Both the position numbers and the translations under genes were made by a program. A stretch of 64,000 bases of DNA from Beroe ovata (lineage: Eukaryota; Ctenophora; Nuda; Beroida; Beroidae). Location: assembly GCA_946803715.1 (NCBI GenBank), contig CAMPET010000024.1:452483-516482 (forward strand). Direction: 5' to 3'. The notes under the pieces are model-generated. The model saw only the letters and a program-made list of their open reading frames with translations. It made no database searches and was not told the origin of the DNA. Shown here piece after piece: positions 11,843 to 27,786 of the stretch (position 1 is the first letter of the stretch; each line of letters opens with the position of its first letter).

Positions 11843-11977
11843 TTGGCTGAAAGTTAGGGGAAGTGAACGCCGATTGGATTTTTAGGATTACCGATTTCTA
11901 TTGAAACATCATACAGATCATGATACAGATTTTTATCTCCTCCAATATAAGGCGGCGAGAATTCATTTGCCCATGTC

Positions 11978-12065
11978 CCGATCGTAGCTCAGTTGGCAGA
12001 GCGGAGGACTGTAGAGGTCTACCACCGTAATCCTTAGGTCACCAGTTCAAATCTGGTCGATCGGA
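11978..12065 (+). tRNA. tRNA-Tyr (GTA) with a 15-nt intron
   Basis: The acceptor stem CCGATCG pairs with CGATCGG, and the discriminator base is A. The D arm has TAGCTCAGTTGGCAGAGCG (A box) and the T arm AGTTCAAATCT (B box). The anticodon GTA is at 12011-12013, and the intron after G37 spans 12015-12029. Eukaryotic tRNA-Tyr genes almost always carry an intron in this place. It lies between TIM44 and the methyltransferase, on the same strand. Confidence 0.95.
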
Positions 12066-12395
12066 ACTTAACTTTTTCCGAAATAGCTGTTTTTTGCGAC
12101 CTGGTGATTGTTTTTATGATAGCTGGTGTGATAAAATCTTTATAATGTCCTGTTCTTAATTAGTTAATTTATTACATGAAGCTTTGTTTTGTTGTGTGTA
12201 ACATGAGACTTGAATACAATGTACCTTGGCAGCAGTCCAGATAACTGCTGCATAATGTATCGTGTTGTGAATTGTAAGCGGTCTTTAAAACAGTTGATTA
12301 TGTCACAATTGATTATGTATATCAGTCACGCTGACATACCTTATTCCATCAGCTATAAAATGTGAATTGTCAAGGTTGAATATTATGATCATAAT
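12066..12395. other. Intergenic region tRNA-Tyr to methyltransferase
   Basis: This is 330 bp, AT-rich. A possible 3' splice site (TTATTCCATCAG, ending at 12351) lies 44 nt before the next ATG. I see no other gene or element. Confidence 0.4.
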
Positions 12396-13575
12396 ATGAC
12401 AACTCAAAATCTATTCGATCAAGTGACATTTCCATTCCGAAAAAAGACGAATCGGAAACACCAACCCCCTCCTCCACCCTCGGCCCCCACCGATTTGCCG
12501 TCCTATGCTGCGTCAACCCGGGCAAATTATCAATCGAGACACGAGAGGTTTGCCAGATGGGCAGATTCAGCTGTGAATGCCGTGCCGGCTGAGAGATGTA
12601 GATCGTTGTTGCTCCATTTCCTCTCTATAGGACTGTCGGGAGTGGAATCAGTACCAGATAGATGGTGAGTGCCTTTTTCCGAGAGGGGTTTACATCGTTC
12701 CATTCACGAATTATCGAGAATTTTATGAAATTGGGATTACAATTTGGTGTTTGATTGGATGGGAACACGGTTGCTGATCTGTTCTTTTCAGTGACATTCT
12801 CGATTGTGGTTGCGGTACAGGCAGAGACATTGCAGAATTCAACAAATCCTCGCTTTGTATCCACCCTAAATCATCCCGAAAACCACGAAAAGGAAAACTT
12901 ATAAAATGTTGGGCATCTGGTTGTGGAATTTGTGGTAAATATCTTGATGAAGGAGTAATTACTAAAGTTGCAATATCAGCGACCGGGTTTGATGTGTGCA
13001 AGGGGTTTGTCGACCAGTGTAGAGGGCAGGGACTAGCCGTAGTTCAGGCAGATTTTTTGAGCTTTTTCCAGAATATTGATCAGTCTAGGATGTTTCATGG
13101 TATTTTCGCACTGGCATCGCTGTTTCACCTACCTAAAGATGAGTTGGTGAAGGTCCTGGAGATGTTTCATCGGCACCTCCATAGTAGAGGAATACTTCTA
13201 TCAACCATACCATCTGGTAAGAGAGAGCTCTGGGATTGTGATAGTCCCAGTTTCCCTTTTTCTTTCCACTTTTCATCAAGTTTATTTCCGATTCAAATTG
13301 AACTAAGTTAATAGTTTTTATGACAACAATATGACCTAGTTTTAGTCCACCACTGATCAGTGATCACGTGGTATTGATCACTGGTCACGTGCTAAAATAC
13401 CACGTGACCAGGTAATCTGGACACTATTGGTGGTGACGGGAGACACATGTTATACCTACAGTACGACGAACAGGTAGCTCTGCTACAGACAGCCGGATTT
13501 GCTGTGCTGTACAGGGAGGATATCTCCATTTACGGCGGGAAGAAATGGGTCCTCATTGTGTCTCGGAAATTGTGA
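12396..13575 (+). CDS. Class I SAM-dependent methyltransferase, three exons
   Basis: Exons 12396-12664, 12792-13216 and 13412-13575 join in phase to 285 residues. Motif I, the SAM-binding loop, is ILDCGCGTGRD (residues 92-102). FDVCKGFVDQCR (about 156-167) fits the acidic strand-2 region, AVVQADFL the strand-3 region, FHGIFALASLFHLPKDEL the motif IV area, and LHSRGILLSTIPSG a late strand. The order resembles bacterial-type small-molecule methyltransferases rather than RNA or protein methylases, but the substrate is unknown. Residues 103-152 are an insert not expected between motifs I and II; part may be an unspliced small intron, since a GTAAAT donor (12933) and TATCAG acceptor (ending 12977) would excise 45 nt without changing frame. 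The N-terminus has a proline-rich run (residues 26-34). Confidence 0.75.
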
Positions 13576-13911
13576 TTGTGTGGACTAATAATTGTAACTA
13601 TGTTCTATTTGATTCGTCTTTCTTTTTCGTTAATTACGTGTAAATTTTTATCTCGATATTCAGACTACATAATACCTAGGTGTATGATGATGATTTCATG
13701 TTTTATTTCACTGTACAGAATTCAATACTACTGATTTATTTGTCACTTTTATCCTCAGCTGTTTCCATCGCGAACCACCCTTCAGAATTTAGATTGATCA
13801 TTTCTCAATCCTTTCCGACAGATTCATGGAACTTCCCACCTCCTTCCCTCACTTCCCACCTCCTTCCCTCACTTCCCAACACCCCCTGTAGAATGATCGC
13901 TGTCCTCTGAC
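13576..13911. other. Intergenic region methyltransferase to fatty-acid-binding protein
   Basis: This is 336 bp. It includes a short tandem duplication of ACTTCCCACCTCCTTCCCTC (13831-13880) and a 3' splice-like CCCCCTGTAG ending at 13891, 20 nt before the next ATG. Nothing else is visible. Confidence 0.4.
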
Positions 13912-15251
13912 ATGGCACACAGTGGTAAACGGTTGGGTAAATCTCCCCACGGTTTACCCGACCCAGCTATGGTCCCACCCCCCGCAGCAGCTCCATCTGG
14001 TAATACGGGACCCATACTGCCCGATTTCTCTGGGAGATGGGTCCTGGATAGGACCGAGCAGCTGGAGGAATACATGAAACAGAGTTTAGGTGAGAGGGAA
14101 ATGTGGGTGTAGGATTCATTTAGGTGAAAGGTGAGTTTAGGTGAGAGGGAAATGTGGGGGTAGGAGTCATTTAGGTGAGAGGTGAGTTTAGGTGAGAGAA
14201 AAATGTGGGGGTAGGAGTCATTATTAGATGAGATGAATATGTGGGTGTAGGAGTCATTTATCATTAGGTGATAGCGTTGTTTTAGGAGGGTTTATCGTGA
14301 GTAATGGATTGACTCAATCCCATACTTTTCTGGGACAGAGAAAAGTTTGATATTGGGTCCGAACCGGAAATATGTCTGTTGCTATGCCAATCCAATAGAA
14401 ATTGGACGTATCACGTAGTTTTTGATTAAAAATACTCCTCCAGGAACCGATCATGTGAAGCACAAGTTCCCAAAGGACATGACTGTAGTTAATGAGATAA
14501 ATCAAGTGGGAAATAACTTCCAGCTCAAGGTAATAGGTTGCAGTTGATGAATGTGTGGCGTCATCAATGCTGAAAAGTGGTGTCAATAGTGAACATTGGT
14601 ACCAATAGTGAAAAGTGGTGTCAAAAGTTAAAAGTTGTATCAAAAGTTAAAAGTTGTGTCAATGTTGCAAAGTGGTGTCAATAGTGAACACTGAACAGTT
14701 TTGTCAATAATTAGTAGTGGTGTCAGTGCGTGAGTTCAGAATGGTGTCAACGATCACACGTAGTTCTAGTTCCACCACACATACTCCAGATCATAACAAA
14801 AGGTGGTGTCAGCGAGACTGCATTCGATGTGGGAGAACAGTGGCAGGAACAGGATAGCACTGGGGATACCTGTGTGGTAAGTTGCCTCAACTTCAATCGG
14901 ACGTTGATGCTACGTCAATTTCAATGAGACATCGTATCTCAAGAACACCGACGTCGTGTACTTATTTGAAAAAATTTAACTTTGTAGACGAAGCTCGTAT
15001 CCATGTTAATTGAGCCGAATACACTTCATAACAGTTATTTGTCACCTGACATATCCCCATAACGGCATAACGTGACCCCCTCCCTTCTTATGCAGGTGAG
15101 CTCCAAATGGATGAACAACAAACTCGTTACCATAGCAGAGGGACGCAAGACGGTGACAGTTACACGTGAGCTACGGGGCGAGTTCATGATAACAACCATG
15201 AGGTGCAAGAATGCGACGTCCAAGTGTATTTTCAGCCGGGAGAAACATTAG
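13912..15251 (+). CDS. Fatty-acid/retinoid-binding protein (FABP family) with an N-terminal extension, four exons
   Basis: Members are small cytosolic beta-barrels that carry fatty acids or retinoids. Exons are 13912-14089, 14444-14529, 14790-14876 and 15096-15251, giving 168 residues; the family is usually about 132. The four-exon layout and the first intron after FSGRWVLDRTEQLEEYMKQSLG-type sequence match animal FABP genes. Later blocks align: NQVGNNFQLKI, ETAFDVGEQWQEQ, LVTIAEGRKTVTVTREL and EFMITTM, ending with FSREKH. The first 37 residues or so are a Gly/Pro/Ala-rich leader not found in typical FABPs. Exon 2 is short, so the helix-turn-helix lid is reduced. Ligand type cannot be set. 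Intron 1 begins with a tandem repeat carrying extra donor-like sites. Confidence 0.88.
14084..14270 (+). repeat. Tandem repeat of about 51 bp that copies the FABP exon 1 splice donor
   Basis: GTTTAGGTGAGAG starts at 14084 (exon 1/intron 1 joint), 14135 and 14186, each followed by an AAATGTGGGGGTAGGAGTCA-like stretch. The unit thus contains the last exon bases and the GT donor, so the intron begins with two extra candidate donors. Confidence 0.8.
14560..14730 (+). repeat. Degenerate short tandem repeat in FABP intron 2
   Basis: About seven imperfect copies of AAAAGTGGTGTCAATAGTG occur in a row. The same GGTGTCAA word turns up in other introns of the window, for example in glutamine synthetase. 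Confidence 0.7.
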
Positions 15252-15915
15252 GATTTGAGGATTCATGAATTATAGGCAGGAACCTGTTGTATTATTATAC
15301 TGTGATGCCTGATGGGAGATACGGATGATTAATCTTCTACTACATCTAAGTCATCTCTGTTCAACTCCCATTTCAACATACTAATTGTTTTACAATTATT
15401 TTACAATTATTTACAAATTGTTTTACAATTATTTACAAAATCAACATTATTTAACTATTTGATTACTGCAGATAAAGGTATTATAGTAACCTATGACCGA
15501 TCTTAATATACTTTTATTTCTCGACGAGTTGTTTGCAGACAGAAAGTCACGATTCCAAGATAAATTCAGAATTTTATCAGATAAGAGATGTTTTTACGCA
15601 TCATTTAACGTTATTTGTAAGTTTGTAAAAAGTTTTGTTTATATATTTCCACCTTTTATTATCCTTAATGTTCATATCGGTATTTCCATGATTTGATGTT
15701 CTTAGCTTTTCATTTTCAAAGATTTTTGTTTATATACCTACGATCTGTTCATATATCAGCGCATTTAACTTATTTTAATCAGACTCCTTTACTGTCTAAC
15801 CGATTCTGAATTGCTGAAACGGTCAAGAAAGGTGTCATGGACCGGAGAAAACCTAACTCAATCCTTAAGGGACCATTCAGTTACAGGCTAAGATCAAAGA
15901 ACTGTTTGACTTGCA
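15252..15915. other. Intergenic region FABP to LicD-family gene
   Basis: This is 664 bp, AT-rich, with a small degenerate repeat of TTTTACAATTATTTACAA at about 15388-15440. A 3' splice-like site (CAGTTACAG, ending near 15887) precedes the LicD ATG by about 28 nt. I see no coding sequence that I trust. Confidence 0.4.
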
Positions 15916-16767
15916 ATGGGTACTCAATCAGAAGCAACGGCAGTAGGAAAAGAAAGTGGGTCTGCTAGTATTGATGAAGGAGCAAAGAAGACCAATGGAG
16001 ATGTTGGCAGTTTTAACTCCGTGGTTAAGGCCCTGGACCTCTCGAACGAAACAGAAGATCTAGGCACTTCCCCTCTCTGCCACCTGTTTGATGAGACAGA
16101 CTGCGATAAGGCCATCTTCCGCGGTCGACCAAATTACTACAAACTCACAGACGAGCTCATCGTACGTCGAGTCTATCTTCTCAGTCGAATTCTATCTCGA
16201 TTCTGTGCCGAGCATGCGATCCCGTATTGGGCATCTGGTGGCACGGCTCTCGGGATTGAGCGTCACGGTGGACTGATCCCGTGGGATGATGACCTCGACA
16301 TTTGCATCCCTGATTCACACGAGGAACAGCTCCTCGCTCTGACCGATACTTTGAGACGAGATCACGGGCTTGGGATTGAGGAATCATTCTCAGGATACAG
16401 AGTTTGCCACCTCACAGAATCTGCTCCCCCTTGCCCAGGCTCGAGCAGCAGGTATCCATTCTGTGACATATTCATCATGCGGCTCCGTGAAGATCGGTAT
16501 GAGTTGAGAAACGGGAGATCCCGAATATCGTGGCCGGACGAGGTTTATATGTGCCGTGATCTCGAGCCGAGAGTGCCGAGAATGTTCGGTAATGTTCCGA
16601 TAATGTGCGCAGCCAATCAAATGCCGTATTTGAGGCGGACGTATGGGGAAGACTGTATGGAAGTGGGGTGGACGCATATGTGGTCCCACGAGAATGGTGA
16701 TAATCTCACGCCTCAAGTTGTGTGTTTGGAGACGGTCGGGCGAGAGCCAGCTAGACCCTTCGAGTGA
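15916..16767 (+). CDS. LicD-family nucleotidyltransferase-fold protein, intronless
   Basis: LicD proteins move phosphocholine or phospho-sugar alcohol groups onto glycans; fukutin-type relatives act on glycoproteins. This single-exon frame encodes 283 residues. The family core is at residues 108-128, including GGTALGIERHGGLIPWDDD, where the Asp triplet (124-126) binds metal and nucleotide. CDIFIMR (about 186) supplies the next conserved Asp, and the C-terminal YLRRTYGEDCMEVGWTHMW resembles the usual end of LicD domains. There is no signal peptide or membrane segment; the first 60 residues are Ser/Thr/Gly-rich and look unstructured. AATAAA at 16827-16832 should end the transcript. The lack of introns sets it apart from its neighbours. 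The substrate is unknown. Confidence 0.85.
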   Translation: MGTQSEATAVGKESGSASIDEGAKKTNGDVGSFNSVVKALDLSNETEDLGTSPLCHLFDETDCDKAIFRGRPNYYKLTDELIVRRVYLLSRILSRFCAEHAIPYWASGGTALGIERHGGLIPWDDDLDICIPDSHEEQLLALTDTLRRDHGLGIEESFSGYRVCHLTESAPPCPGSSSRYPFCDIFIMRLREDRYELRNGRSRISWPDEVYMCRDLEPRVPRMFGNVPIMCAANQMPYLRRTYGEDCMEVGWTHMWSHENGDNLTPQVVCLETVGREPARPFE

Positions 16768-16826
16768 CTGTTTTCTCTGCTTAATGTTTCATATAATATT
16801 TGAGTAATAATATGTTCGCCTAATCG

Positions 16827-16832
16827 AATAAA
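16827..16832 (+). other. Poly(A) signal of the LicD-family gene
   Basis: AATAAA lies 60 nt after the stop codon. The next gene's likely 3' splice site (CCAGCTATAG, ending at 17030) follows about 200 nt later. Confidence 0.6.
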
Positions 16833-17055
16833 GTTGTCTGACTTTCGTCTAATTTATTTGAGTACGGTACAGTATAACGTTCATTTCATGTAGGTATACA
16901 GGTACTAGGTAGTGCATGTACATTCGCCTTTTTTTCTTTTCATTTTTATCAATGAGTTCTCCTTGATTGTAACTGTAACCCTTCATACTTATAGGTCATG
17001 AAAACCCACTCATCTATAAACCAGCTATAGACTACTTCATAACTCCACTGAAAGA

Positions 17056-22823
<5,768 letters not shown>

Positions 22824-23881
22824 GACGTTGTGCTTCTTGGTAACTGGTGAGCTACTCAAGATTGTGTTTACGGGAGGGCGATTACTTAAGACTTTTTTCT
22901 GCGGCCTAAAATAAATTGTACCGTGAATTGTATCCAGCCATATAGAAGTCACCTATGGAAGTATGGACTATCAAGACGTATGGACCATGCATTAGCCGAC
23001 GGCTAATAGCCGTATGTAAGCGGTAACACAGCCATTAGACCTCCACCTTATCTTCCATACTTCCATGTTATTGTTAATCAAAGACACCATTTCGTTCAGA
23101 GCGACCTTACTTGAGAGAAGTTTGAGTTCATGTGTTGAAATAATCATTAGTTAAGTTTTTCCATAAATAGTCAAATACTTAGGTTCTATGAGGACTCTTT
23201 AGGCTCAAAATTCGAGTCTTGCAGACGTCTAGACAAGAACAGGTCATTGATTGGACATTGATCTGTCAGTGATGTGTGATGTCCAGACGAGAAGTTGGTT
23301 TGTTTACTCAATTTAAGTTTACTAAACGAACATTAAATAGTTTTAACTTATTTTTTATTTCACACTCGCATTAATAACATGACGAGATATAGAGATTTGT
23401 TTGTTATTTTCTGTATCTTGGTTTAATTATAAATTGTTTTTGATAATATTAATTTCCTTGGGTTTGAAACCCATTGTTCAACTAGAATATTATCCGTGTC
23501 GCATTTGGTTCAAGATTTATTAACACGATTCAGATTTTATCATCATAGGCTTAAATCTGTCTCAAATGAACAAAATTAGAAAGACACGTCTTTTTTCCTT
23601 TTTCTTATCACTCCTGCAATCTTATCACAATCAGTATCATAGCATTTCGCATGCAGGTGAAATCGACATTCCTGCCATTCCTTTTGGTCATTTCATAGTA
23701 CGGTAACCTATGGGTTGATTTCAGCTGATTTTAAATTAAAAATTCCATTTATTTAGCCTCTCTTTAGCTTCGGCTAAAGTTGCAAGTGTGTGTGTGTTCC
23801 CAATTTGCAGTTTAAGTCAATTAGTTTTAACATTTTCCATGAGATTTTGCGAGGTTGAGAGAAGCTGCAAGTGATCATACG
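22824..23881. other. Intergenic region RECQL5 to glutamine synthetase
   Basis: This is 1,058 bp, the longest gap in the gene-dense part. Besides AT-rich sequence it holds an imperfect inverted pair (TATGGAAGTATGGA near 22953, TCTTCCATACTTCCAT near 23051) around the small palindrome ATTAGCCGACGGCTAAT. The frame of the glutamine synthetase start stays open back to 23843, so an upstream coding exon there is possible. Confidence 0.5.
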
Positions 23882-26800
23882 ATGATGGAATTTGGTAACA
23901 GATACACTAACCTGGATCAAGATGGGAAAGTGATGGCATACTACATATGGATTGATGGAAGTGGCGAAAACATGAGGTACATATGATAATATCAGCGTTC
24001 GGGAATGTATTTTGTAGAGAACATTTGACTTCGAGTCCTGTACCAATCTCGAATTTGGAGTTCCCATTCTTAGAACTCTCGTTGACATACTTTAGACTTG
24101 AGGTTCTCAAGATGTCGAGCTGGATCCTCAGTGTCTTCAGTGACAGAACCAAANTAACAGATACACTAACCTGGATCAAGATGGGAAGGTGATGGCATAC
24201 TACATATGGATTGATGGAAGTGGCGAAAACATGAGGTACAGAATAGCAGAGAATGAGAATGTGTTTTGTAGAGAACATTTGACTTCAAGTCCTAGACCAA
24301 TCTCGAATTTGGAGTTCCAAATCTTAGAACTCTCGTTGACATTCTTTAGACTTGATATTCTCATTATTCTGGATATGTAAATCTGAAAGTCGGTTTCTTC
24401 CAGGGGCAAAACCCGGACAATAGACAAGCCCAAAGTGACTTCCCTCGACGACCTTCCTGTATGGAATTTCGATGGAAGCAGCACGAAACAAGCATCGGGT
24501 GCTGACAGTGACATATTCATCAAACCTGTCCGAATTTTCAAGTGAGTTGATTACATAATATCAATCTTGACACCACTTTTTGACTCACAGCATTGTCAAT
24601 GGAGGGCATTCCTTGACACCACTTCCTTACACATAACTTGACACGACTTATTTGCACATTACTTGACACCACTTCTTTGCACATTACTTGACACGACTTA
24701 TTAACACATTACTTGACACCCCTTCTTTGCACATTACTTGATACCTCAGTCTCTCCACATGTCACTTGACACCCCACTCACCCTACAGAGACCCATTCCG
24801 GGGTGGTAACAACATCCTGGTGCTGTGTGAGTGTTTGAACCCTGACGGAAGTCCTCACGGTACAAATCGGAGGAATGAGTGTAACAAGCTCATGGAACAG
24901 GAAAATGTCAAGGAGGCACGACCCTGGTACGTCTGGTGCGATGCATTTAAACTGGGGTTTCATTGGTCCAACCCCCTGCAAACATGGATGAGCCGAGTTT
25001 AACTTTGTTCAATATGAGCTGCCAGTTTCTCTCTATTTCTCCCAAATTTCGGAATGGTTTCATCGCATTATCGATAGCTTTGTTCATTGCTTCTGCTCAG
25101 TTATCGAACTGTTCCCTTACTTCATTTTCCTCTATCTTTCCCAATCATGAGCTGTGCTATACCACAGGTTTGGCATTGAACAGGAGTACACGCTATTCGA
25201 CAAGGACGGGCGGCATCCACTCAATTGGCCACTCAACGGCTTCCCTCGACCTCAGGTTATAATTATACGTCATTTAGTCACCGATAGAAATGAGGAATTA
25301 TTAGCAGCTGTTATAGATAGAGTGAAATAATCTCACTGTCAGTGTCAATACATTATTTGATCTTTACATGGACGCCAAATTAATTCCTAATTTTCATGTT
25401 TTGACACCTCTCCATTTTCTCATTATTAATGTTGTGTCGTTGTCCACTATCCATGTTACAGGGACCCTATTACTGTGGTGTGGGCGCGAATAATGTCTAC
25501 GGACGTGACATAGCAGAGGCTCACTACAAGGCTTGTCTCTATGCTGGAATCAAGATAGCCGGATCAAACGCTGAAGTTATGCCTTCCCAGGTGTCAACCG
25601 TGACAGAATTATAGCGACGATGCAAACAACGTATAACTGTTGTGTTGACACCACTCTGACAACGTGTAGGCATCGTTGCCTAGACTCAACTTGACCAAAA
25701 TTCTCGATTTGACATCACGAAACCGTTGTAACTGTGTTACCATGACACCACGTCGTGTTACTATGTCACCACATGTTACCATGACACCACATGACACCGA
25801 TTTCAGTGGGAATACCAAGTTGGACCATGCGAGGGCATTGAGATGGGGGACCACCTGTGGGTTTCCCGGTACATTCTCAACCGTATTGCCGAGGAGCGTA
25901 ATGTGGTAGTGAGTTTGGATCCTAAACCAATACCTGGTGATTGGAATGGGGCTGGATGTCATACCAATATCAGGTAGTAATAATGTGATGAAACGAGCAT
26001 TCCTGTGACCACCTTTGAACTCAATGAGTGCTGTGACAGCTAAGTATCGACTCTCTTCACTCTTGTGATTTCAGCTCATTAAATTTAACTTAACATACTT
26101 AACACACCTTTCCTCACTCAATACACATTTCCTCACTCGCAGCACTCTCGCTATGAGACAACCGGACGGATTGAAGCACATTGTGAGAGCTATAGAACTC
26201 ATGAGCCTCAAGCACGATGATCACATTCAGGTAGGTGCGGGAGCTCCCTCGCGGATTCGAACCGTGGTTTTCTTGGCTTGATTCTCGATTTCCTCACCGT
26301 TGTTTGATCGCCAACGAACACCAATCAATCATCACCTACTAATTTCGATCATCTCCCTCATCTGATGACTATCATCAATCATGATTATGATGACTGATGA
26401 GTAGATCAGCGTTGGCCCGGCCAACTTGGCCGGGATTCGAACTCGCGATCTCTCGATCAAAAGTCCTGTAACACTATGACTAAGCCACTCACCCACTAAG
26501 ACTCTCTTATCCCACAGGAGTATGACCCGAGTAAAGGAGCTGATAACGCCCGGCGACTCACTGGCATGCACGAGACTGCATCGTGAGTACCTTATCCTCT
26601 TCCAATTCCAACAATAATTGGATGTTTCAACCAACTCAGTATCAAAAAAGTGCAACTAAACTTTACACAGTGCAGATTTAAACTGGAACGTAGCAATTTT
26701 CACTTTCAGTCCTTTTGATCATATTTGAGTTTCGTTACCCTGTCGTAATAGCTGGCATGAGTCTCAGTACTACTTCTCCTCTCAGAATCCACACTTTCAA

Positions 26801-27218
26801 GTACGGAGTTGCTGACCGAGGTGCCAGCATCCGAATTCCCCGTCAGTGCGAACAGGATGGATCCGGCTATTTCGAGGTTTGTTCTCAATCGCCTGCAACG
26901 CGGCCGTCAATGTATCGGTATAGTCGCATTAGTAAATTTAGTAAGACTGAATTTGAAAAATTTGTTGAGACTGAGAGTAGAATAATTGACTAAAACAGAA
27001 ATTTCGCAATCTTTCAAAGTCCACGTTGACGTATTTCAATTTGCAATTCTACTGATTGCATTGCTGACTTAGCTCAGACAGCTGAGCGAGACCATGCGAC
27101 AGACCCATAATCTTGGTATCACTATCAGTATCATTTTCAGGATCGCCGACCGTCAAGTAACTGCGACCCGTACGCAGTAACGGCCCGTATCGTGAAGACC
27201 ATTTGTCTCGATCTTTAA
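23882..27218 (+). CDS. GLUL: Glutamine synthetase, ten exons, first exon duplicated in the assembly
   Basis: This enzyme makes glutamine from glutamate, ammonia and ATP. Exons are 23882-23976, 24404-24541, 24789-24926, 25168-25255, 25462-25590, 25807-25973, 26143-26230, 26518-26582, 26786-26876 and 27141-27218, giving 358 residues (human 373). Family marks are [29 protein letters not shown] (metal-binding Glu residues), [52 protein letters not shown] and RGASIRIPR, ending [13 protein letters not shown]. This is the animal type II enzyme with no extra domain. The part of exon 1 from codon 6 on recurs at 24155-24235, after a single N. ATG 23882 is followed by a second ATG. Confidence 0.95.
23896..24370 (+). 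repeat. Direct duplication of about 259 bp with a single N at the joint (24154)
   Basis: 23896-24153 and 24155 onward are near-identical, including the glutamine synthetase first exon and its GT donor. The second copy lacks the start codons. The N sits exactly at the joint, so an unmerged haplotype or contig overlap is the likeliest cause. Confidence 0.85.
24555..24785 (+). repeat. Tandem repeat of about 30 bp in glutamine synthetase intron 2
   Basis: Some six degenerate copies of CACATTACTTGACACCACTT follow one another. The core TTGACACCACTT is the reverse complement of the word repeated in FABP intron 2. Confidence 0.75.
26410..26515 (-). repeat. tRNA-like (SINE-type) sequence in glutamine synthetase intron 7
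   Basis: Read on the minus strand, TGGCTTAGTCATAG resembles an A box and GAGTTCGAATCCC a B box, with tRNA spacing, but the stems do not close. CCCGGCCAACTTGGCCGGG forms a perfect hairpin at its end. Another B-box-like word occurs near 26258. It is probably a tRNA-derived SINE remnant, not a working tRNA. Confidence 0.45.
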
Positions 27219-27363
27219 GTTTAACTTTGAGTTTTAGATCAGCGTTTGTTATTTTACTTTTAGTTTCAAATTTGAACTCATCCCATTTATGATTTAAATC
27301 TATGAGTATGACGATTGAGACTGAGAATTGATTTAGTATTTTGTAATGATTAAACTTAAAGTT

Positions 27364-27492
27364 TGTAGGATTTCACCCTACCCTTGCTGGCGGGATTTTA
27401 TCCCTGGCAAGGGGCGGATTGAAAATCGCGGCGGATTGAAAATCGGGGCGGATTGAAAATCGCGCGCACCGACGGTAGGGTAAAATCCTACA
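27364..27492. mobile_element. TGTAGGATTT MITE, copy 2
   Basis: It has the same termini as the copy at 22532. The core has three tandem copies of GGCGGATTGAAAATCG, where copy 1 has two of a different variant. ACTTAAAGT flanks it on both sides (9-bp direct repeat, one base out), so the insertion footprint is kept. It lies about 150 bp after glutamine synthetase. Confidence 0.88.
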
Positions 27493-27676
27493 AACTTAAA
27501 GTTAAAGTTATGATAATCCAAAATACTTTGAAGTTGAACGTCTTGTTAATGTTTTCGATGATAGTCCCCATACGCTCAGACCCTCGGCTACTCTGCTATA
27601 CTCGATCGCTGATTTATGATATGCCATGTTCGTCGATCATGCCTGGCGATGCTAGGTCCAGTTGACGTTGTCAGAC

Positions 27677-27786
27677 TTTATCTGACCTCTGTTTCCCGCG
27701 CGCTGCAGCTGTTGCGCGCGCACGCCTTCACACTTCACCGATGATCATGAAGGCGCGCGCGCCGCGTGAAACAGAGGTCAGATAAA
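27677..27786. mobile_element. Foldback element, 19-bp perfect inverted repeats
   Basis: TTTATCTGACCTCTGTTTC at 27677-27695 is repeated in reverse complement at 27768-27786. The centre is CG-rich (GCGCGCGCGCC). It is non-coding and of a different family from the TGTAGGATTT elements. Confidence 0.75.

Noticed and set aside
24555-24785. CRISPR-like look of the roughly 30-bp repeats
   Set aside because: The repeats are degenerate and head-to-tail without spacers, inside an intron of a eukaryotic gene.
26410-26515. Functional tRNA on the minus strand
   Set aside because: A- and B-box words are present, but neither the acceptor nor the T stem pairs.
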